Assembly: GCF_011074955.1 (NCBI RefSeq)
Contig: NZ_WUQJ01000034.1
Location: 186,001 to 250,000 of the forward strand
Source of the DNA: Marinobacter caseinilyticus
GTDB lineage: Bacteria; Pseudomonadota; Gammaproteobacteria; Pseudomonadales; Oleiphilaceae
DNA length: 64,000 nt
Direction of reading: 5' to 3'
Made by a program: the position numbers and the translations under genes. Of this stretch, positions 18,929 through 27,352 are shown piece after piece. The stretch's first letter is position 1; every line of letters starts with the position of its first letter. The notes beneath the pieces were generated by a model. It made no database searches, had not been told where the DNA came from, and saw nothing but the letters and a program-made list of their open reading frames with translations.

Positions 18929-19151
18929 TGTTAACCTAGCCTTATATCCGAGGGCGGGATTTTAGGGATATCTAAAGCTAAAGTCTAATGATTACCCAGT
19001 CTGTAACTGTGAAACAGGGCACATTTTGACCGCTTTTTTGTCACTAGATCACATGGTTTTTGTCAAATTTCGGTCATAGTCTGTTACAAAATGTACTGAC
19101 GCCCCACCCAACCAATGCATGCGGGGGCGCGTCCAGGAACCTTAAAGGCGC
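18929..19151. promoter_or_regulatory. AT-rich upstream region with phased TGTCA repeats
   Basis: This 223-bp AT-rich region is upstream of the small exported protein gene and beyond the 3' end of the aldo-keto reductase gene. On the plus strand TTGTCAC (19038), TTGTCAA (19060) and CGGTCAT (19071) are spaced 22 and 11 bp apart, as PhoB half-sites would be, and CTGTTAC follows at 19081. AGTCTGTWAC also occurs twice (near 18995 and 19078). No plus-strand gene lies immediately downstream. Confidence 0.35.
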
Positions 19152-20189
19152 TTACGGGCAAGGGTAAGTGAAGTCGCCGTGCAGCGCCTCTATGGCCTCC
19201 ATCAGGTCATCACTCAGCTCCACAGCCGCAGAACCGATATTCTCCTTCAACTGAGTCAGGCTGGTAGCTCCGACAATGTTGCTGGTGAGAAATCCCCGGC
19301 TGTTCACGTAGGCCAGGGCCAACTGCGCGGGAGACAAACCATGCGCTCGGGCCAGTTCCGCATAGGCGCTGGCCGCCGCCGCACCGCGATCACTGGCGTA
19401 ACGACTAAAGCGCTTGTAAAGCGTCAGGCGCGCACCATCCGGTCGTTGCCCATCAAGGTACTTGCCGGTAAGGACGCCAAAAGCCAGCGGCGAGTAAGCC
19501 AACAGACCCACCTGCTCGCGTTGTGCGATCTCTGCCAACCCCACCTCAAACGATCGGTTCAGCAGGTTATACGGATTCTGAATGCTGGCAATGCGGGGCC
19601 AACCACACTGCTCCGCTAACTTGAGGTACTGCATCGTGCCCCAGGGCGTCTCGTTGGACAGCCCGATATGGCGGATTTTACCCTCACCCACCAGTTCATG
19701 AAGTGCCGCCAGAGTTTCTTCAATCGGCGTGGCCTGCTCACGCCCGTTGTGCTGGTAGCCCAATTGACCAAAAAAATTGGTGCTGCGGGCAGGCCAATGC
19801 ACTTGATACAGATCGATATAATCCGTTTTCAGCCGTTTGAGGCTATCCTCACAGGCGGTCCGAATGTGCTCACGAGTGAGACGGGGCCCATTGCGAAGGT
19901 AGCTCAGCCCGTTTCCTGGCCCGGCAACCTTGGAGGCAATCACCAAGTCGTCCCGTCTTCCACGACGGGACAGCCAGTTACCCAGGTAACTTTCTGTCAG
20001 GCCCTGGGTTTCCGGCCTGGGGGGCACGGGATACATCTCAGCGGCGTCAATAAAGTTAATGCCCTCCGCGGTTGCCATATCCAACTGCTCAAAGGCGTCC
20101 TGCTCTGAGTTTTGCTCGCCCCAGGTCATGGTGCCCAAGCAAATAAGACTGACGTCGAGTTCGGTGCGTCCCAATTTACGTGTCTGCAT
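19152..20189 (-). CDS. tas: NADP(H)-dependent aldo-keto reductase, Tas-like
   Basis: A 345-aa aldo-keto reductase closely matching E. coli Tas: LGTMTWGEQNSEQDAFEQLD near residues 18-37, then DAAEMYPVPPRPETQGLTES. The catalytic tetrad is visible as Asp and Tyr in that region, Lys in VIASKVAGP and His in YQVHWPARSTN. It is a TIM-barrel cytoplasmic oxidoreductase whose natural carbonyl substrate is not established. It is divergent from the glycosyltransferase gene, with 215 bp between them. Confidence 0.92.
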   Translation of the reverse strand: MQTRKLGRTELDVSLICLGTMTWGEQNSEQDAFEQLDMATAEGINFIDAAEMYPVPPRPETQGLTESYLGNWLSRRGRRDDLVIASKVAGPGNGLSYLRNGPRLTREHIRTACEDSLKRLKTDYIDLYQVHWPARSTNFFGQLGYQHNGREQATPIEETLAALHELVGEGKIRHIGLSNETPWGTMQYLKLAEQCGWPRIASIQNPYNLLNRSFEVGLAEIAQREQVGLLAYSPLAFGVLTGKYLDGQRPDGARLTLYKRFSRYASDRGAAAASAYAELARAHGLSPAQLALAYVNSRGFLTSNIVGATSLTQLKENIGSAAVELSDDLMEAIEALHGDFTYPCP

Positions 20190-20234
20190 GTGTCCTCCGG
20201 GTAAGGTGTTCTTAACAGCCGATTCTTCAATAGA

Positions 20235-20279
20235 TTGTCACGTTGCCGTCTTCTGACTGTCACACAGCGTTTCCATAGT
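20235..20279 (+). promoter_or_regulatory. Pho box and -10 element upstream of the glycosyltransferase/PAP2 operon
   Basis: TTGTCAC (20235), CCGTCTT (20246) and CTGTCAC (20257) repeat at exact 11-bp spacing. CATAGT at 20274-20279 serves as a likely -10. The layout mirrors the olsB promoter, where TGTCACAC is also followed by CATAG a short distance on. It points rightward to the glycosyltransferase gene, with a leader of about 120 nt. PhoB control is inferred from the pattern. Confidence 0.75.
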
Positions 20280-20404
20280 AAGAAACAACGCCAGGGAACA
20301 ACGTGACTCGCCATACCCCAGGGCTCACGAACCTGAGGCCAAGCACAGATGACGAGCACAGAGAGTAACCCCCTCGGCGGGATTCATCCAGCACGGGAAC
20401 GGCC

Positions 20405-21622
20405 ATGACACAAACCACACAGACGCCGATCAGTCGTCAGCATATCGCCATCGTTACTGAAACCTTTGCCCCGGAAATCAACGGTGTGGCAAACACATTA
20501 CGCTACCTGTGCCAGGGTCTGATGCATCGGGGTCATAGGGTGTCGGTCGTCCGCCCACGGCAGCGGCGAGAGGACAGCGGGGTGATTGCTGGTGCCGGCC
20601 ACGGCCTGTTTTCTGACGAACTCATCGTTCCGGGCTTTCCACTGCCGGGTTACCCGGACCTGCGCTTCGGCCTGGCGCGGGCCGCGGTGCTGAGAAAGCT
20701 CTGGCGGCGACATCGCCCCGACGCCATTTACGTTGCCACCCAGGGTCCGCTGGGCATCGCCGCCGTAACTGCGGCTCGACGCCTGGGCATTCCCGTCAGC
20801 TCCGGCTTTCATACCAACTTTCACAGCTACAGCCAGTACTACGGCGCGGGCTTTCTGGAATCGCTGCTGTGCAGCTACGGCCGCTGGTTCCACAACCGAA
20901 CCGCCATCACCCTGGTTCCAACCCGCCGGATGGCGCAGAGCCTCAGCACCATGGGCATAAAACCGACCGGCATCTGGAGCCGGGGTGTGGATTGCAGTCG
21001 TTTCACGCCCCATAAACGAGACCCTCACTTACGCGCCACCTGGGGCCTCACGCCGAATGACATCGCCGTGCTTTATGTCGGCAGGCTTGCCCCAGAGAAA
21101 AACCTGCAAATGGCGGTCGCCTGCTTTGAGCGCCTGCGCAGCTTACACCCGCGCGCCCGGTTGGTGCTGGTTGGCAACGGCCCACTGCAGGTACGCCTTG
21201 CCGAACGCCACCCGGATACTATTTTTTGTGGCGTCCAGCACGGCGAAGCCCTTGCACGCCACTTTGCCTCTGGCGATCTGTTTCTATTTCCCAGCAAGAC
21301 CGACACATTTGGCAACGTAGTTACAGAGGCCATGGCCAGCGGTCTGGCTGTCGTGGCCTATGACGATGGTGCGGCCAGTGAGCACATTCGTCATGAAGAA
21401 AACGGCATGAAGTCAGCGCTGACGAACGACACCGGCTACATCGACAGCGCTCTGAAACTGATGGATCAACCCACCCTGATGAGTCGGATTCGAGCACAAG
21501 CGCGGCTGGATGCGCTGGATTTAAACTGGACGCTGCAAATTGAACAGTTTGAGCAACTGGTACTTCACACCCCACACAAGGCCAAATGCCATGTCGTCAA
21601 CCAAAGCCTCTCGCTTCTTTAA
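20405..21622 (+). CDS. Glycosyltransferase family 4 (GT-B) protein
   Basis: A 405-aa GT-B glycosyltransferase. The N-terminal acceptor domain begins AIVTETFAPEINGVANTLRY, typical of GT4 enzymes acting on lipids such as phosphatidylinositol mannosyltransferases and SqdX- or Agt-like enzymes. The nucleotide-sugar domain has LYVGRLAPEKNLQMAV and the E-X7-E-type motif FPSKTDTFGNVVTEAMASGL. It probably works at the cytoplasmic face of the inner membrane. It overlaps the PAP2 gene by 32 bp and sits behind a Pho box, so I infer a lipid-remodelling role. Donor sugar and acceptor are unproven. Confidence 0.85.
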   Translation: MTQTTQTPISRQHIAIVTETFAPEINGVANTLRYLCQGLMHRGHRVSVVRPRQRREDSGVIAGAGHGLFSDELIVPGFPLPGYPDLRFGLARAAVLRKLWRRHRPDAIYVATQGPLGIAAVTAARRLGIPVSSGFHTNFHSYSQYYGAGFLESLLCSYGRWFHNRTAITLVPTRRMAQSLSTMGIKPTGIWSRGVDCSRFTPHKRDPHLRATWGLTPNDIAVLYVGRLAPEKNLQMAVACFERLRSLHPRARLVLVGNGPLQVRLAERHPDTIFCGVQHGEALARHFASGDLFLFPSKTDTFGNVVTEAMASGLAVVAYDDGAASEHIRHEENGMKSALTNDTGYIDSALKLMDQPTLMSRIRAQARLDALDLNWTLQIEQFEQLVLHTPHKAKCHVVNQSLSLL

Positions 21623-22157
21623 CCAGGTAGACCAACGCGAATTTGCCTTTTGTCAGGCCATCAACCGATCGCTGCGCTTTCGGCCACTGCACGGTTACTT
21701 CCAGGTGGTCAGTCGCCTCGGCGATGGCTGGTTCTGGTATGCACTGATTCTGGCCATGCCCCTGCTGCGCCCCACGGATGGGCTGGCCATTGCGCTGCTG
21801 ATGGCAACGACCGGACTGATCTGCACACTGACCTACAAGCTGCTGAAACGCCGGCTGATCCGGGAACGGCCCTTCATCTCCTTTCCCTCGATTAACTGTG
21901 GCACGCCGCCGCTGGACCGCTACAGTTTTCCATCCGGCCATACCCTCCATGCCGTCTGCTTCAATACCGTGCTCGCCGTTCTGGCACCCACGCTGGCGTT
22001 GGTATTACTGCCGTTTACCCTGAGCGTGGCGGCGTCTCGGGTGATTCTCGGCCTGCACTACCCAAGCGATGTTGTGGCAGGGGCGGTGATTGGCGGCGGC
22101 CTCGGTTTGTTGGCGGCCTGCACTCTCGCGGATGAATTTGCCGGTCTGATCTTATAA
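21591..22157 (+). CDS. PAP2-family phosphatase
   Basis: A 188-aa membrane phosphatase with all three PAP2 signatures: KRRLIRERPF (motif 1), YSFPSGHTLHA (motif 2) and SRVILGLHYPSDVVAG (motif 3). Five or so hydrophobic segments surround them. Known relatives dephosphorylate phosphatidic acid, phosphatidylglycerol phosphate or undecaprenyl diphosphate. Overlap with the glycosyltransferase suggests translational coupling, and one attractive reading is that it supplies diacylglycerol acceptor. ATG 21591 was chosen because translation from 21540 would start deep inside the glycosyltransferase. Confidence 0.85.
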   Translation: MSSTKASRFFNQVDQREFAFCQAINRSLRFRPLHGYFQVVSRLGDGWFWYALILAMPLLRPTDGLAIALLMATTGLICTLTYKLLKRRLIRERPFISFPSINCGTPPLDRYSFPSGHTLHAVCFNTVLAVLAPTLALVLLPFTLSVAASRVILGLHYPSDVVAGAVIGGGLGLLAACTLADEFAGLIL

Positions 22158-22290
22158 TACCGTGCCAACGTGGTTTTACTTCGCTCTGGCCGGCAATGTC
22201 CGCGGCCACGGCGGCTTCACAAAACCGCCCGCCAGCGCAGCCAACCACCCCTTTCTTCAAGCCGCTGCATGTCCAGCGCCCCCCGGACTG

Positions 22291-23355
22291 TCAGTCAAAT
22301 AACCTCAATTGCGTAACGGGGGCTTCATCGTTGCGAAACCGAACACCCAGCCCCAACAATCGGACCGGGCGTTCACTGTTGGTGACCAGCTCATTCAACA
22401 ACGGCGCGAAATCATCAAGGGCGGGCTCGCGGATGTGATCCCGCACCCGCTCTAATGTGTGGGTCGAAAAGTCGCTGTAGCGAATTTTTATGAACAGTTT
22501 GTGGATGGGCTTCTGACGGCCCTTGCGAGCCAAACGTTTGTTCAGGTCGTCCACCAGATTTGCCATCACCGCCTCACAGGCGGTTTTATCCGGCAGGTCT
22601 GTCGAAAATGTGCGCTCGACGCTGACCGATTTGGCATTGCGGGTAACAACCACTGGGCGATCGTCTTCGCCCTGGGCCATCAGGTGCAGTCTCATGCCTT
22701 GGCGCCCGAACTGATCCACCAGCATTTCGGGGCGGACCTGCGCCAGATCACCACAGTTGCGAATGTTCATGGCGTGCAATTTGGCGGCGGTCACCTGCCC
22801 CACCCCAAACAACTTCTCAACTGGCAATTGGCGGACAAAGGCTTCAATCTGATCCGGTCTAATGACGAACATACCGTCAGGTTTGTGCCAGTCGCTGGCA
22901 ATTTTGGCGAGAAATTTGTTCGACGCTACCCCGGCCGAGACCGTAATACCGACCTCTGCCTGAACCCGTTTGCGCAGATACTCCGCCATCAGGGTGGCGC
23001 TGCCGTGATGTTCCGTGACATCACTGACGTCGAGAAACGCTTCATCCAGTGACAGTGGCTCCACTTGATCGGTCAAATCCCGAAAAATTGCCATCACTTT
23101 TTGTGACACTTCCCGATAGCGAGCCATATTGGGTGGCACCGTCACCAGATCCGGACACCGACGGCGGGCCTCACTCCCCGGCATCGCCGATCGCACCCCG
23201 AATTCCCGCGCCCGGTAATTGCAGGTTGCGACCACACCACGCCCGCCAGCACCGCCAACCGCCAGCGGAAGATGACGAAGCGAGGGGTCGTCAAGCATCT
23301 CGACGGCGGCGTAAAAGCAGTCACAGTCAATGTGAATGATCTTGCGCTGGGTCAT
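22291..23355 (-). CDS. dinB: DNA polymerase IV (Y family)
   Basis: A 354-aa translesion polymerase. The palm has [11 protein letters not shown] (catalytic Asp near residue 8) and [10 protein letters not shown] (catalytic Asp-Glu near 103-104). [22 protein letters not shown] and the helix-hairpin-helix [15 protein letters not shown] follow. The C-terminus (LRLFD) fits a beta-clamp-binding motif. A LexA box lies about 50 bp upstream, indicating SOS induction. It is convergent with the PAP2 gene. Confidence 0.96.
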   Translation of the reverse strand: MTQRKIIHIDCDCFYAAVEMLDDPSLRHLPLAVGGAGGRGVVATCNYRAREFGVRSAMPGSEARRRCPDLVTVPPNMARYREVSQKVMAIFRDLTDQVEPLSLDEAFLDVSDVTEHHGSATLMAEYLRKRVQAEVGITVSAGVASNKFLAKIASDWHKPDGMFVIRPDQIEAFVRQLPVEKLFGVGQVTAAKLHAMNIRNCGDLAQVRPEMLVDQFGRQGMRLHLMAQGEDDRPVVVTRNAKSVSVERTFSTDLPDKTACEAVMANLVDDLNKRLARKGRQKPIHKLFIKIRYSDFSTHTLERVRDHIREPALDDFAPLLNELVTNSERPVRLLGLGVRFRNDEAPVTQLRLFD

Positions 23356-23401
23356 GGTGAATCAGGGCCTCTGGATACACTTAGCTGGTCGCATAGCCAA
23401 A

Positions 23402-23417
23402 CTGTACATTCATACAG
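23402..23417 (-). promoter_or_regulatory. LexA (SOS) box upstream of dinB
   Basis: CTGTACATTCATACAG matches the gammaproteobacterial LexA operator (CTGT, eight variable AT-rich bases, ACAG). It lies 47-62 bp before the dinB start, where a repressor would cover the promoter. The rightward DUF1244 gene starts 64 bp away and could also be affected. Confidence 0.8.
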
Positions 23418-23480
23418 CCTTGTATCTTACGGTAACATGCAGAGAATGTCAGGATCGTCCACCATACTATGTGAGATACC

Positions 23481-23774
23481 ATGACTCAGCCCATACCCGA
23501 ACAAACCCAAACCGAAATCGAAGCCGCCGCTTTTCGACGCCTGGTCAGACATTTGCAGACACACACCGAAGTGCAAAATCTTGACCTGATGAATCTCGCG
23601 GGATTTTGTCGCAACTGCCTGTCCAAATGGTACCGTGCCGAGGCACAGGATCGGGGTATCGAACTGTCAGACCCGGCTGCCCGCGAACGGGTCTACGGCA
23701 TGCCCTATGAAGACTGGAAAGCGCAGTATCAAACCGGTGAAAAGCAGCCCCACAAAGATCCGAATGCGTCATGA
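23481..23774 (+). CDS. DUF1244 family protein
   Basis: A 97-aa cytoplasmic protein with the DUF1244 core: AAAFRRLVRHLQTHTEVQN, then LMNLAGFCRNCLSKWY and GMPYEDWKAQYQ. The two close cysteines (FCRNC) are conserved in the family. Function is unknown. Its stop overlaps the next start by 4 bp, so it heads the string DUF1244-hopJ-minC. Confidence 0.9.
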   Translation: MTQPIPEQTQTEIEAAAFRRLVRHLQTHTEVQNLDLMNLAGFCRNCLSKWYRAEAQDRGIELSDPAARERVYGMPYEDWKAQYQTGEKQPHKDPNAS

Positions 23775-24160
23775 CGGTCACTCGTGCAGTGCAGATTCAC
23801 CTGGCCTCACTCAGCGCAGGGCATGCCGATTTTGAAGATACCATGGCTCTGGTCCAGCGGTTTTTCGAATACACGCCCACGGCCTTTCGCAACGGCCCAC
23901 TGATGAATGCTGCTGGGGACAACGAAGGTTCCTGTAAACTGTTCGCGCTGGCACAGCACTGCAACCTGACCGAAACTCAGGCCCTGCAATGTTTCGGCCG
24001 CCACTATCGCGAGGTTCTGGACGAACCTGCTGGCACCGCGCATGGTAATATTCGCCAATTTATCGGTACCGGCTGGTCTGGCATCCATTTTGACGCATCA
24101 CCCCTGAGGCCCAAGCCTCCGGGGATGGCAGACAATCCAGAGGAACAAACAACACCATGA
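23771..24160 (+). CDS. HopJ-family protein
   Basis: A 129-aa protein matching the family annotated as HopJ type III effector: DFEDTMALVQRFFEYTPTAF, NAAGDNEGSCKLFALAQHCN and FGRHYREVL. The family is widespread in non-pathogens and has no visible secretion signal here, so a housekeeping role is more likely than effector function. Four-base overlaps with DUF1244 upstream and minC downstream indicate translational coupling. Confidence 0.88.
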   Translation: MTVTRAVQIHLASLSAGHADFEDTMALVQRFFEYTPTAFRNGPLMNAAGDNEGSCKLFALAQHCNLTETQALQCFGRHYREVLDEPAGTAHGNIRQFIGTGWSGIHFDASPLRPKPPGMADNPEEQTTP

Positions 24161-24909
24161 CCGACACTGCGACTGCAGGGGCTCGACCTTGTTTTCAGCT
24201 CAAGGGGGCGACCGTTTCCCTGACCGCCCTGGAGCTGCACTACTTTGAAATCGGTCCGTTTGAGGACACTTTACGAGACAAAATCCGGCAGGCACCGGGT
24301 TTTTTCAGGGATATTCCGTTAATCGTCAGTCTCGAAAAATACGAGGGCCTCACCTCAGAGCTGGATTTTTTCCAGATTATCGGTATTTGTCGCCGGCACA
24401 ACATTCATGTGGCGGGGGTTCGCGGCGGTAATGACGACCAGCGGCGGCTCGCCCGCAACGCATCCCTTGCCCTGTTGCCAGCCAGCGCCAGGCGCGAGGA
24501 GTCCGTCACGGAACCGGCGGCAGCATCGCCTGAGGCCGATATGGCACCCACAACGGAAGCGTTTCAGGGCCCGGTGGCCGCAAAAATCATCAATCAGACG
24601 GTACGCTCCGGTCAGCAGGTTTACGCGCCTGAAGGCGATTTAATCATTCTCGCCCCGGTTCAGGCTGGTGCCGAAGTACTGGCGGCAGGTAACATCCACG
24701 TCTACGGTCCTCTTAGGGGGCGGGCACTGGCGGGTGTCCACGGTCTGGAATCGGCCCGGGTATTTTGCCAGTCACTGGAAGCGGAGCTTGTCTCCATCGC
24801 AGGACACTATAAAATCTCCGAGGACATTCAGGACCACGGCTGGAAATCGGCGGTGCACATCCAGCTCAAGGACGACCAGCTAGTGGTCATGTCGTTGGAC
24901 AAGGCCTGA
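24157..24909 (+). CDS. minC: Septum site-determining protein MinC
   Basis: A 250-aa inhibitor of FtsZ assembly. The N-terminal MinC_N domain covers about residues 1-110. A variable Ala/Pro-rich linker follows, and the C-terminal beta-helix domain has VRSGQQVYAPEGDLIILAPV, AGAEVLAAGNIHVYGPLRGR and ALAGVHGLESARVFCQSLEA. MinD recruits it to the poles. Its ATG overlaps the hopJ stop. minD begins 73 bp later. Confidence 0.97.
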   Translation: MTDTATAGARPCFQLKGATVSLTALELHYFEIGPFEDTLRDKIRQAPGFFRDIPLIVSLEKYEGLTSELDFFQIIGICRRHNIHVAGVRGGNDDQRRLARNASLALLPASARREESVTEPAAASPEADMAPTTEAFQGPVAAKIINQTVRSGQQVYAPEGDLIILAPVQAGAEVLAAGNIHVYGPLRGRALAGVHGLESARVFCQSLEAELVSIAGHYKISEDIQDHGWKSAVHIQLKDDQLVVMSLDKA

Positions 24910-24982
24910 CAAATCCTCACCCAATGACCGTTTGCGCCACCTGGGGCATACGGCCTAAACCACAGTAAACAGGACGGCTACC

Positions 24983-25792
24983 TTGGCTAAAATCATTGTC
25001 GTTACCTCCGGAAAGGGTGGCGTTGGCAAAACCACAACCAGCGCATCAATCAGCACTGGCCTGGCTCGCAGAGGCCATAAAACCGTGGTCATTGATTTCG
25101 ATGTTGGCCTGCGCAACCTGGACCTCATCATGAACTGCGAACGCAGAGTGGTGTACGACTTCGTCAATGTCATCCAGGGCGAAGCCACTCTGAACCAGGC
25201 ACTGATTCGCGACAAACGAGTGAATACGCTTTACATCCTGCCCGCGTCCCAGACCCGCGAAAAAGAGGCCCTGACCCGGGAAGGCGTTGAGAAAATCATC
25301 AACGAGCTGTCAGAGACCTTTGATTACATTGTGTGTGACTCCCCCGCTGGCATTGAACACGGCGCCCTAATGGCACTTTACTACGCCGATGAAGCGGTGG
25401 TAGTGACCAATCCGGAAGTCTCATCGGTGCGCGACTCCGACCGAATTCTCGGTATCCTGCAGAGCAAGTCCCGACGTGCGGAACTCGGCCAGGACCCGGT
25501 GAAAGAGCACCTTCTCCTCACCCGCTACAACCCTCAACGCGTTGAGCGCGGTGAAATGCTGTCGGTGATGGATGTGGAAGAAATATTGGCCATTCCGTTG
25601 CTCGGCGTTATCCCGGAGTCACAGATTGTTCTTAACTCCTCAAACCAGGGCATACCCGTCATTCTGGAGGACGACAGCGATGCCGGTCAGGCCTATGAGG
25701 ATGCCGTCGCCCGTCTGTTGGGGGAGGAGCGAGAGCACCGTTTCATGACGGCGCAGAAGAAGGGCTTCTTCTCACGGATGTTCAAGGGGTGA
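24983..25792 (+). CDS. minD: Septum site-determining ATPase MinD
   Basis: A 269-aa deviant Walker A ATPase (GKGGVGKTTTSASI at residues 10-23) that dimerises on ATP binding and attaches to the membrane through a C-terminal amphipathic helix (KKGFFSRMFKG). It recruits MinC and oscillates with MinE. The switch region DSPAGIEHGALMALYYADEA is conserved. minE starts 6 bp after the stop. Confidence 0.98.
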   Translation: MAKIIVVTSGKGGVGKTTTSASISTGLARRGHKTVVIDFDVGLRNLDLIMNCERRVVYDFVNVIQGEATLNQALIRDKRVNTLYILPASQTREKEALTREGVEKIINELSETFDYIVCDSPAGIEHGALMALYYADEAVVVTNPEVSSVRDSDRILGILQSKSRRAELGQDPVKEHLLLTRYNPQRVERGEMLSVMDVEEILAIPLLGVIPESQIVLNSSNQGIPVILEDDSDAGQAYEDAVARLLGEEREHRFMTAQKKGFFSRMFKG

Positions 25793-25798
25793 TGACGG

Positions 25799-26050
25799 AT
25801 GAGTTTCTTCGATTACTTTAAAAGTAAGAAAAATCCTTCTGCGAGCGTTGCCAAGGAGCGCCTGCAGATCATTGTGGCGCACGAACGCGGGCAGCGTGAT
25901 CAGCCTGATTACCTACCGCAATTGCAGCAGGAGCTGTTGGCAGTGATCCGAAAATACGTTGAGATAGACGACGATATGATTCAGGTCGAGCTTGACCGTA
26001 ATGAAAACTGCTCGGTGCTGGAGTTGAACGTCACCCTGCCCGAGCATTGA
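25799..26050 (+). CDS. minE: Cell division topological specificity factor MinE
   Basis: An 83-aa MinE with an N-terminal membrane-targeting segment (MSFFDYFK), the MinD-contact helix ([17 protein letters not shown]) and the C-terminal dimerisation domain ([15 protein letters not shown]). It stimulates MinD ATPase and drives pole-to-pole oscillation. It is last in the min operon, followed by a GC-rich hairpin. Confidence 0.97.
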   Translation: MSFFDYFKSKKNPSASVAKERLQIIVAHERGQRDQPDYLPQLQQELLAVIRKYVEIDDDMIQVELDRNENCSVLELNVTLPEH

Positions 26051-26061
26051 CGACGGCACGC

Positions 26062-26099
26062 ATGGCGGGTGTTGTTGCAATGCCTGCAGCGCCCGCCAT
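26062..26099. terminator. Hairpin between convergent minE and the DUF2804 gene
   Basis: ATGGCGGG (26062-26069) pairs with CCCGCCAT (26092-26099), extendable by a wobble pair, with a smaller GCA..TGC stem possible in the loop. There is no clear T-run. It lies between two convergent stops and probably ends or protects both messages. Confidence 0.5.
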
Positions 26100-26149
26100 T
26101 CGGCGCCGGCCTTCAAGTGTCACACACACGTGCCACCGCCAAAGTTGCG

Positions 26150-27148
26150 CTACCAGCGCGCAAAATGATCTTCTATCAACCCCCGCAGCCCCGTCACCGA
26201 TACCGTCGCGCCCGACTCATCCACAATGTTACCCTCGAACGTGCCTGCATACTGACGGAAATTCGATGCCAGAATCCCCACGTTCAAGCGCTCTCGGCGG
26301 ACCCCGGACGGCACAAATCGCAGGTGGACCCGCCCATCGGAGGTTGTCACTCCCCAGGCGTCGCCCGGTGCGTAACGGTTGAACTCAAATTGCGCCAGGT
26401 CCAGTTTCAGGCATTTGCCATCGAACCAGAGCGCATTTTCGGTGATGCCGGTTTCGTTGACTCCGGACGCCAGGTTCAGCCCTACAGACCGTCCATCTGA
26501 CAGTTTTCCCGCCAGGCATGCCCAATTCCAGGCCGTTTCACGTCGCATGAAGCCACAACTCCAGTCGATTGAAGCTCGCATGGTATCATCGCAGCGCCAC
26601 ACCGTGTCGTCCCAGCGCACCTCGCCGGACACCGGTAAACCTGCCGATTTCCGAGTGAACACCCAGCCATTATAACCGGCCGCACAGGCCAGCCGGAGCG
26701 GGTCGCGATCGTCGGTCAGATGAAATCGGGCCTGCACCTGCGGACTCTCAACCACCACCTGCCGTCCCGTCTCTTGGGGCAGAATGGCCATGTGAGTCAG
26801 GCCTTGATTAAATGACACCTCCCCCACTTCCGGCAGCGGGTCAAAGCGGGTACGGCGAGCGAACGGCTGCAACAGGCTGTGTTCGAGCAGGCCCCCAGTG
26901 CGAAAGTCATAGAGGTAAAAAAACGCCGAACTCACCAGCCGGAGGTCAACAATGGCAAGACCAAACAACCAATCCGGCCCCATCGCGCTAACGAATTGAA
27001 ATCGGTTGAACCGCCACTGACGAGCCAGCCGTGAACGGCGCTTATCCATCACGGTGCGTAAGTCAAAGTCCTGGTAGTTGATTCGGTCAACCGGGTCCGC
27101 ATGAAGCCCCAGCCGAACCTTCCCATGATCGTCTATCAGTGTCTTCAT
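26150..27148 (-). CDS. DUF2804 family protein
   Basis: A 332-aa protein matching DUF2804: DPVDRINYQDFDLRTVMDK near the start, then RFQFVSAMGPDWLFGLAIVD, WACLAGKLSDGRSVGLNLAS and ENALWFDGKCLKL. The family resembles lipocalin-like or hydroxyneurosporene-synthase-like folds and has no assigned role. ATG 27148 follows a GGGAG site; in-frame ATGs further upstream lack one and would run into the START gene's promoter region. Confidence 0.82.
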   Translation of the reverse strand: MKTLIDDHGKVRLGLHADPVDRINYQDFDLRTVMDKRRSRLARQWRFNRFQFVSAMGPDWLFGLAIVDLRLVSSAFFYLYDFRTGGLLEHSLLQPFARRTRFDPLPEVGEVSFNQGLTHMAILPQETGRQVVVESPQVQARFHLTDDRDPLRLACAAGYNGWVFTRKSAGLPVSGEVRWDDTVWRCDDTMRASIDWSCGFMRRETAWNWACLAGKLSDGRSVGLNLASGVNETGITENALWFDGKCLKLDLAQFEFNRYAPGDAWGVTTSDGRVHLRFVPSGVRRERLNVGILASNFRQYAGTFEGNIVDESGATVSVTGLRGLIEDHFARW

Positions 27149-27352
27149 GCATCTCCCTACGTAATTTCCGAACCTGCGGGGTGTCATCTCAGGCCAACCG
27201 CCGAAACCCATCAAATCGATGATCACCCAGTTCACAAACTGCTGCGTAGGCCGCATTGCGAGCTGGGGAATCATGGTAAACTCGGCTCCGATTTTTCACT
27301 GTCGGCAGGGATTCCAGCCGAATGCGACCAAGAGTTTCAGGGAGTTTAGCGC

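Noticed and set aside
23771-24160. HopJ as a true type III effector
   Set aside because: No type III system is present, the family is widespread in non-pathogens, and the gene is fused into the min operon.
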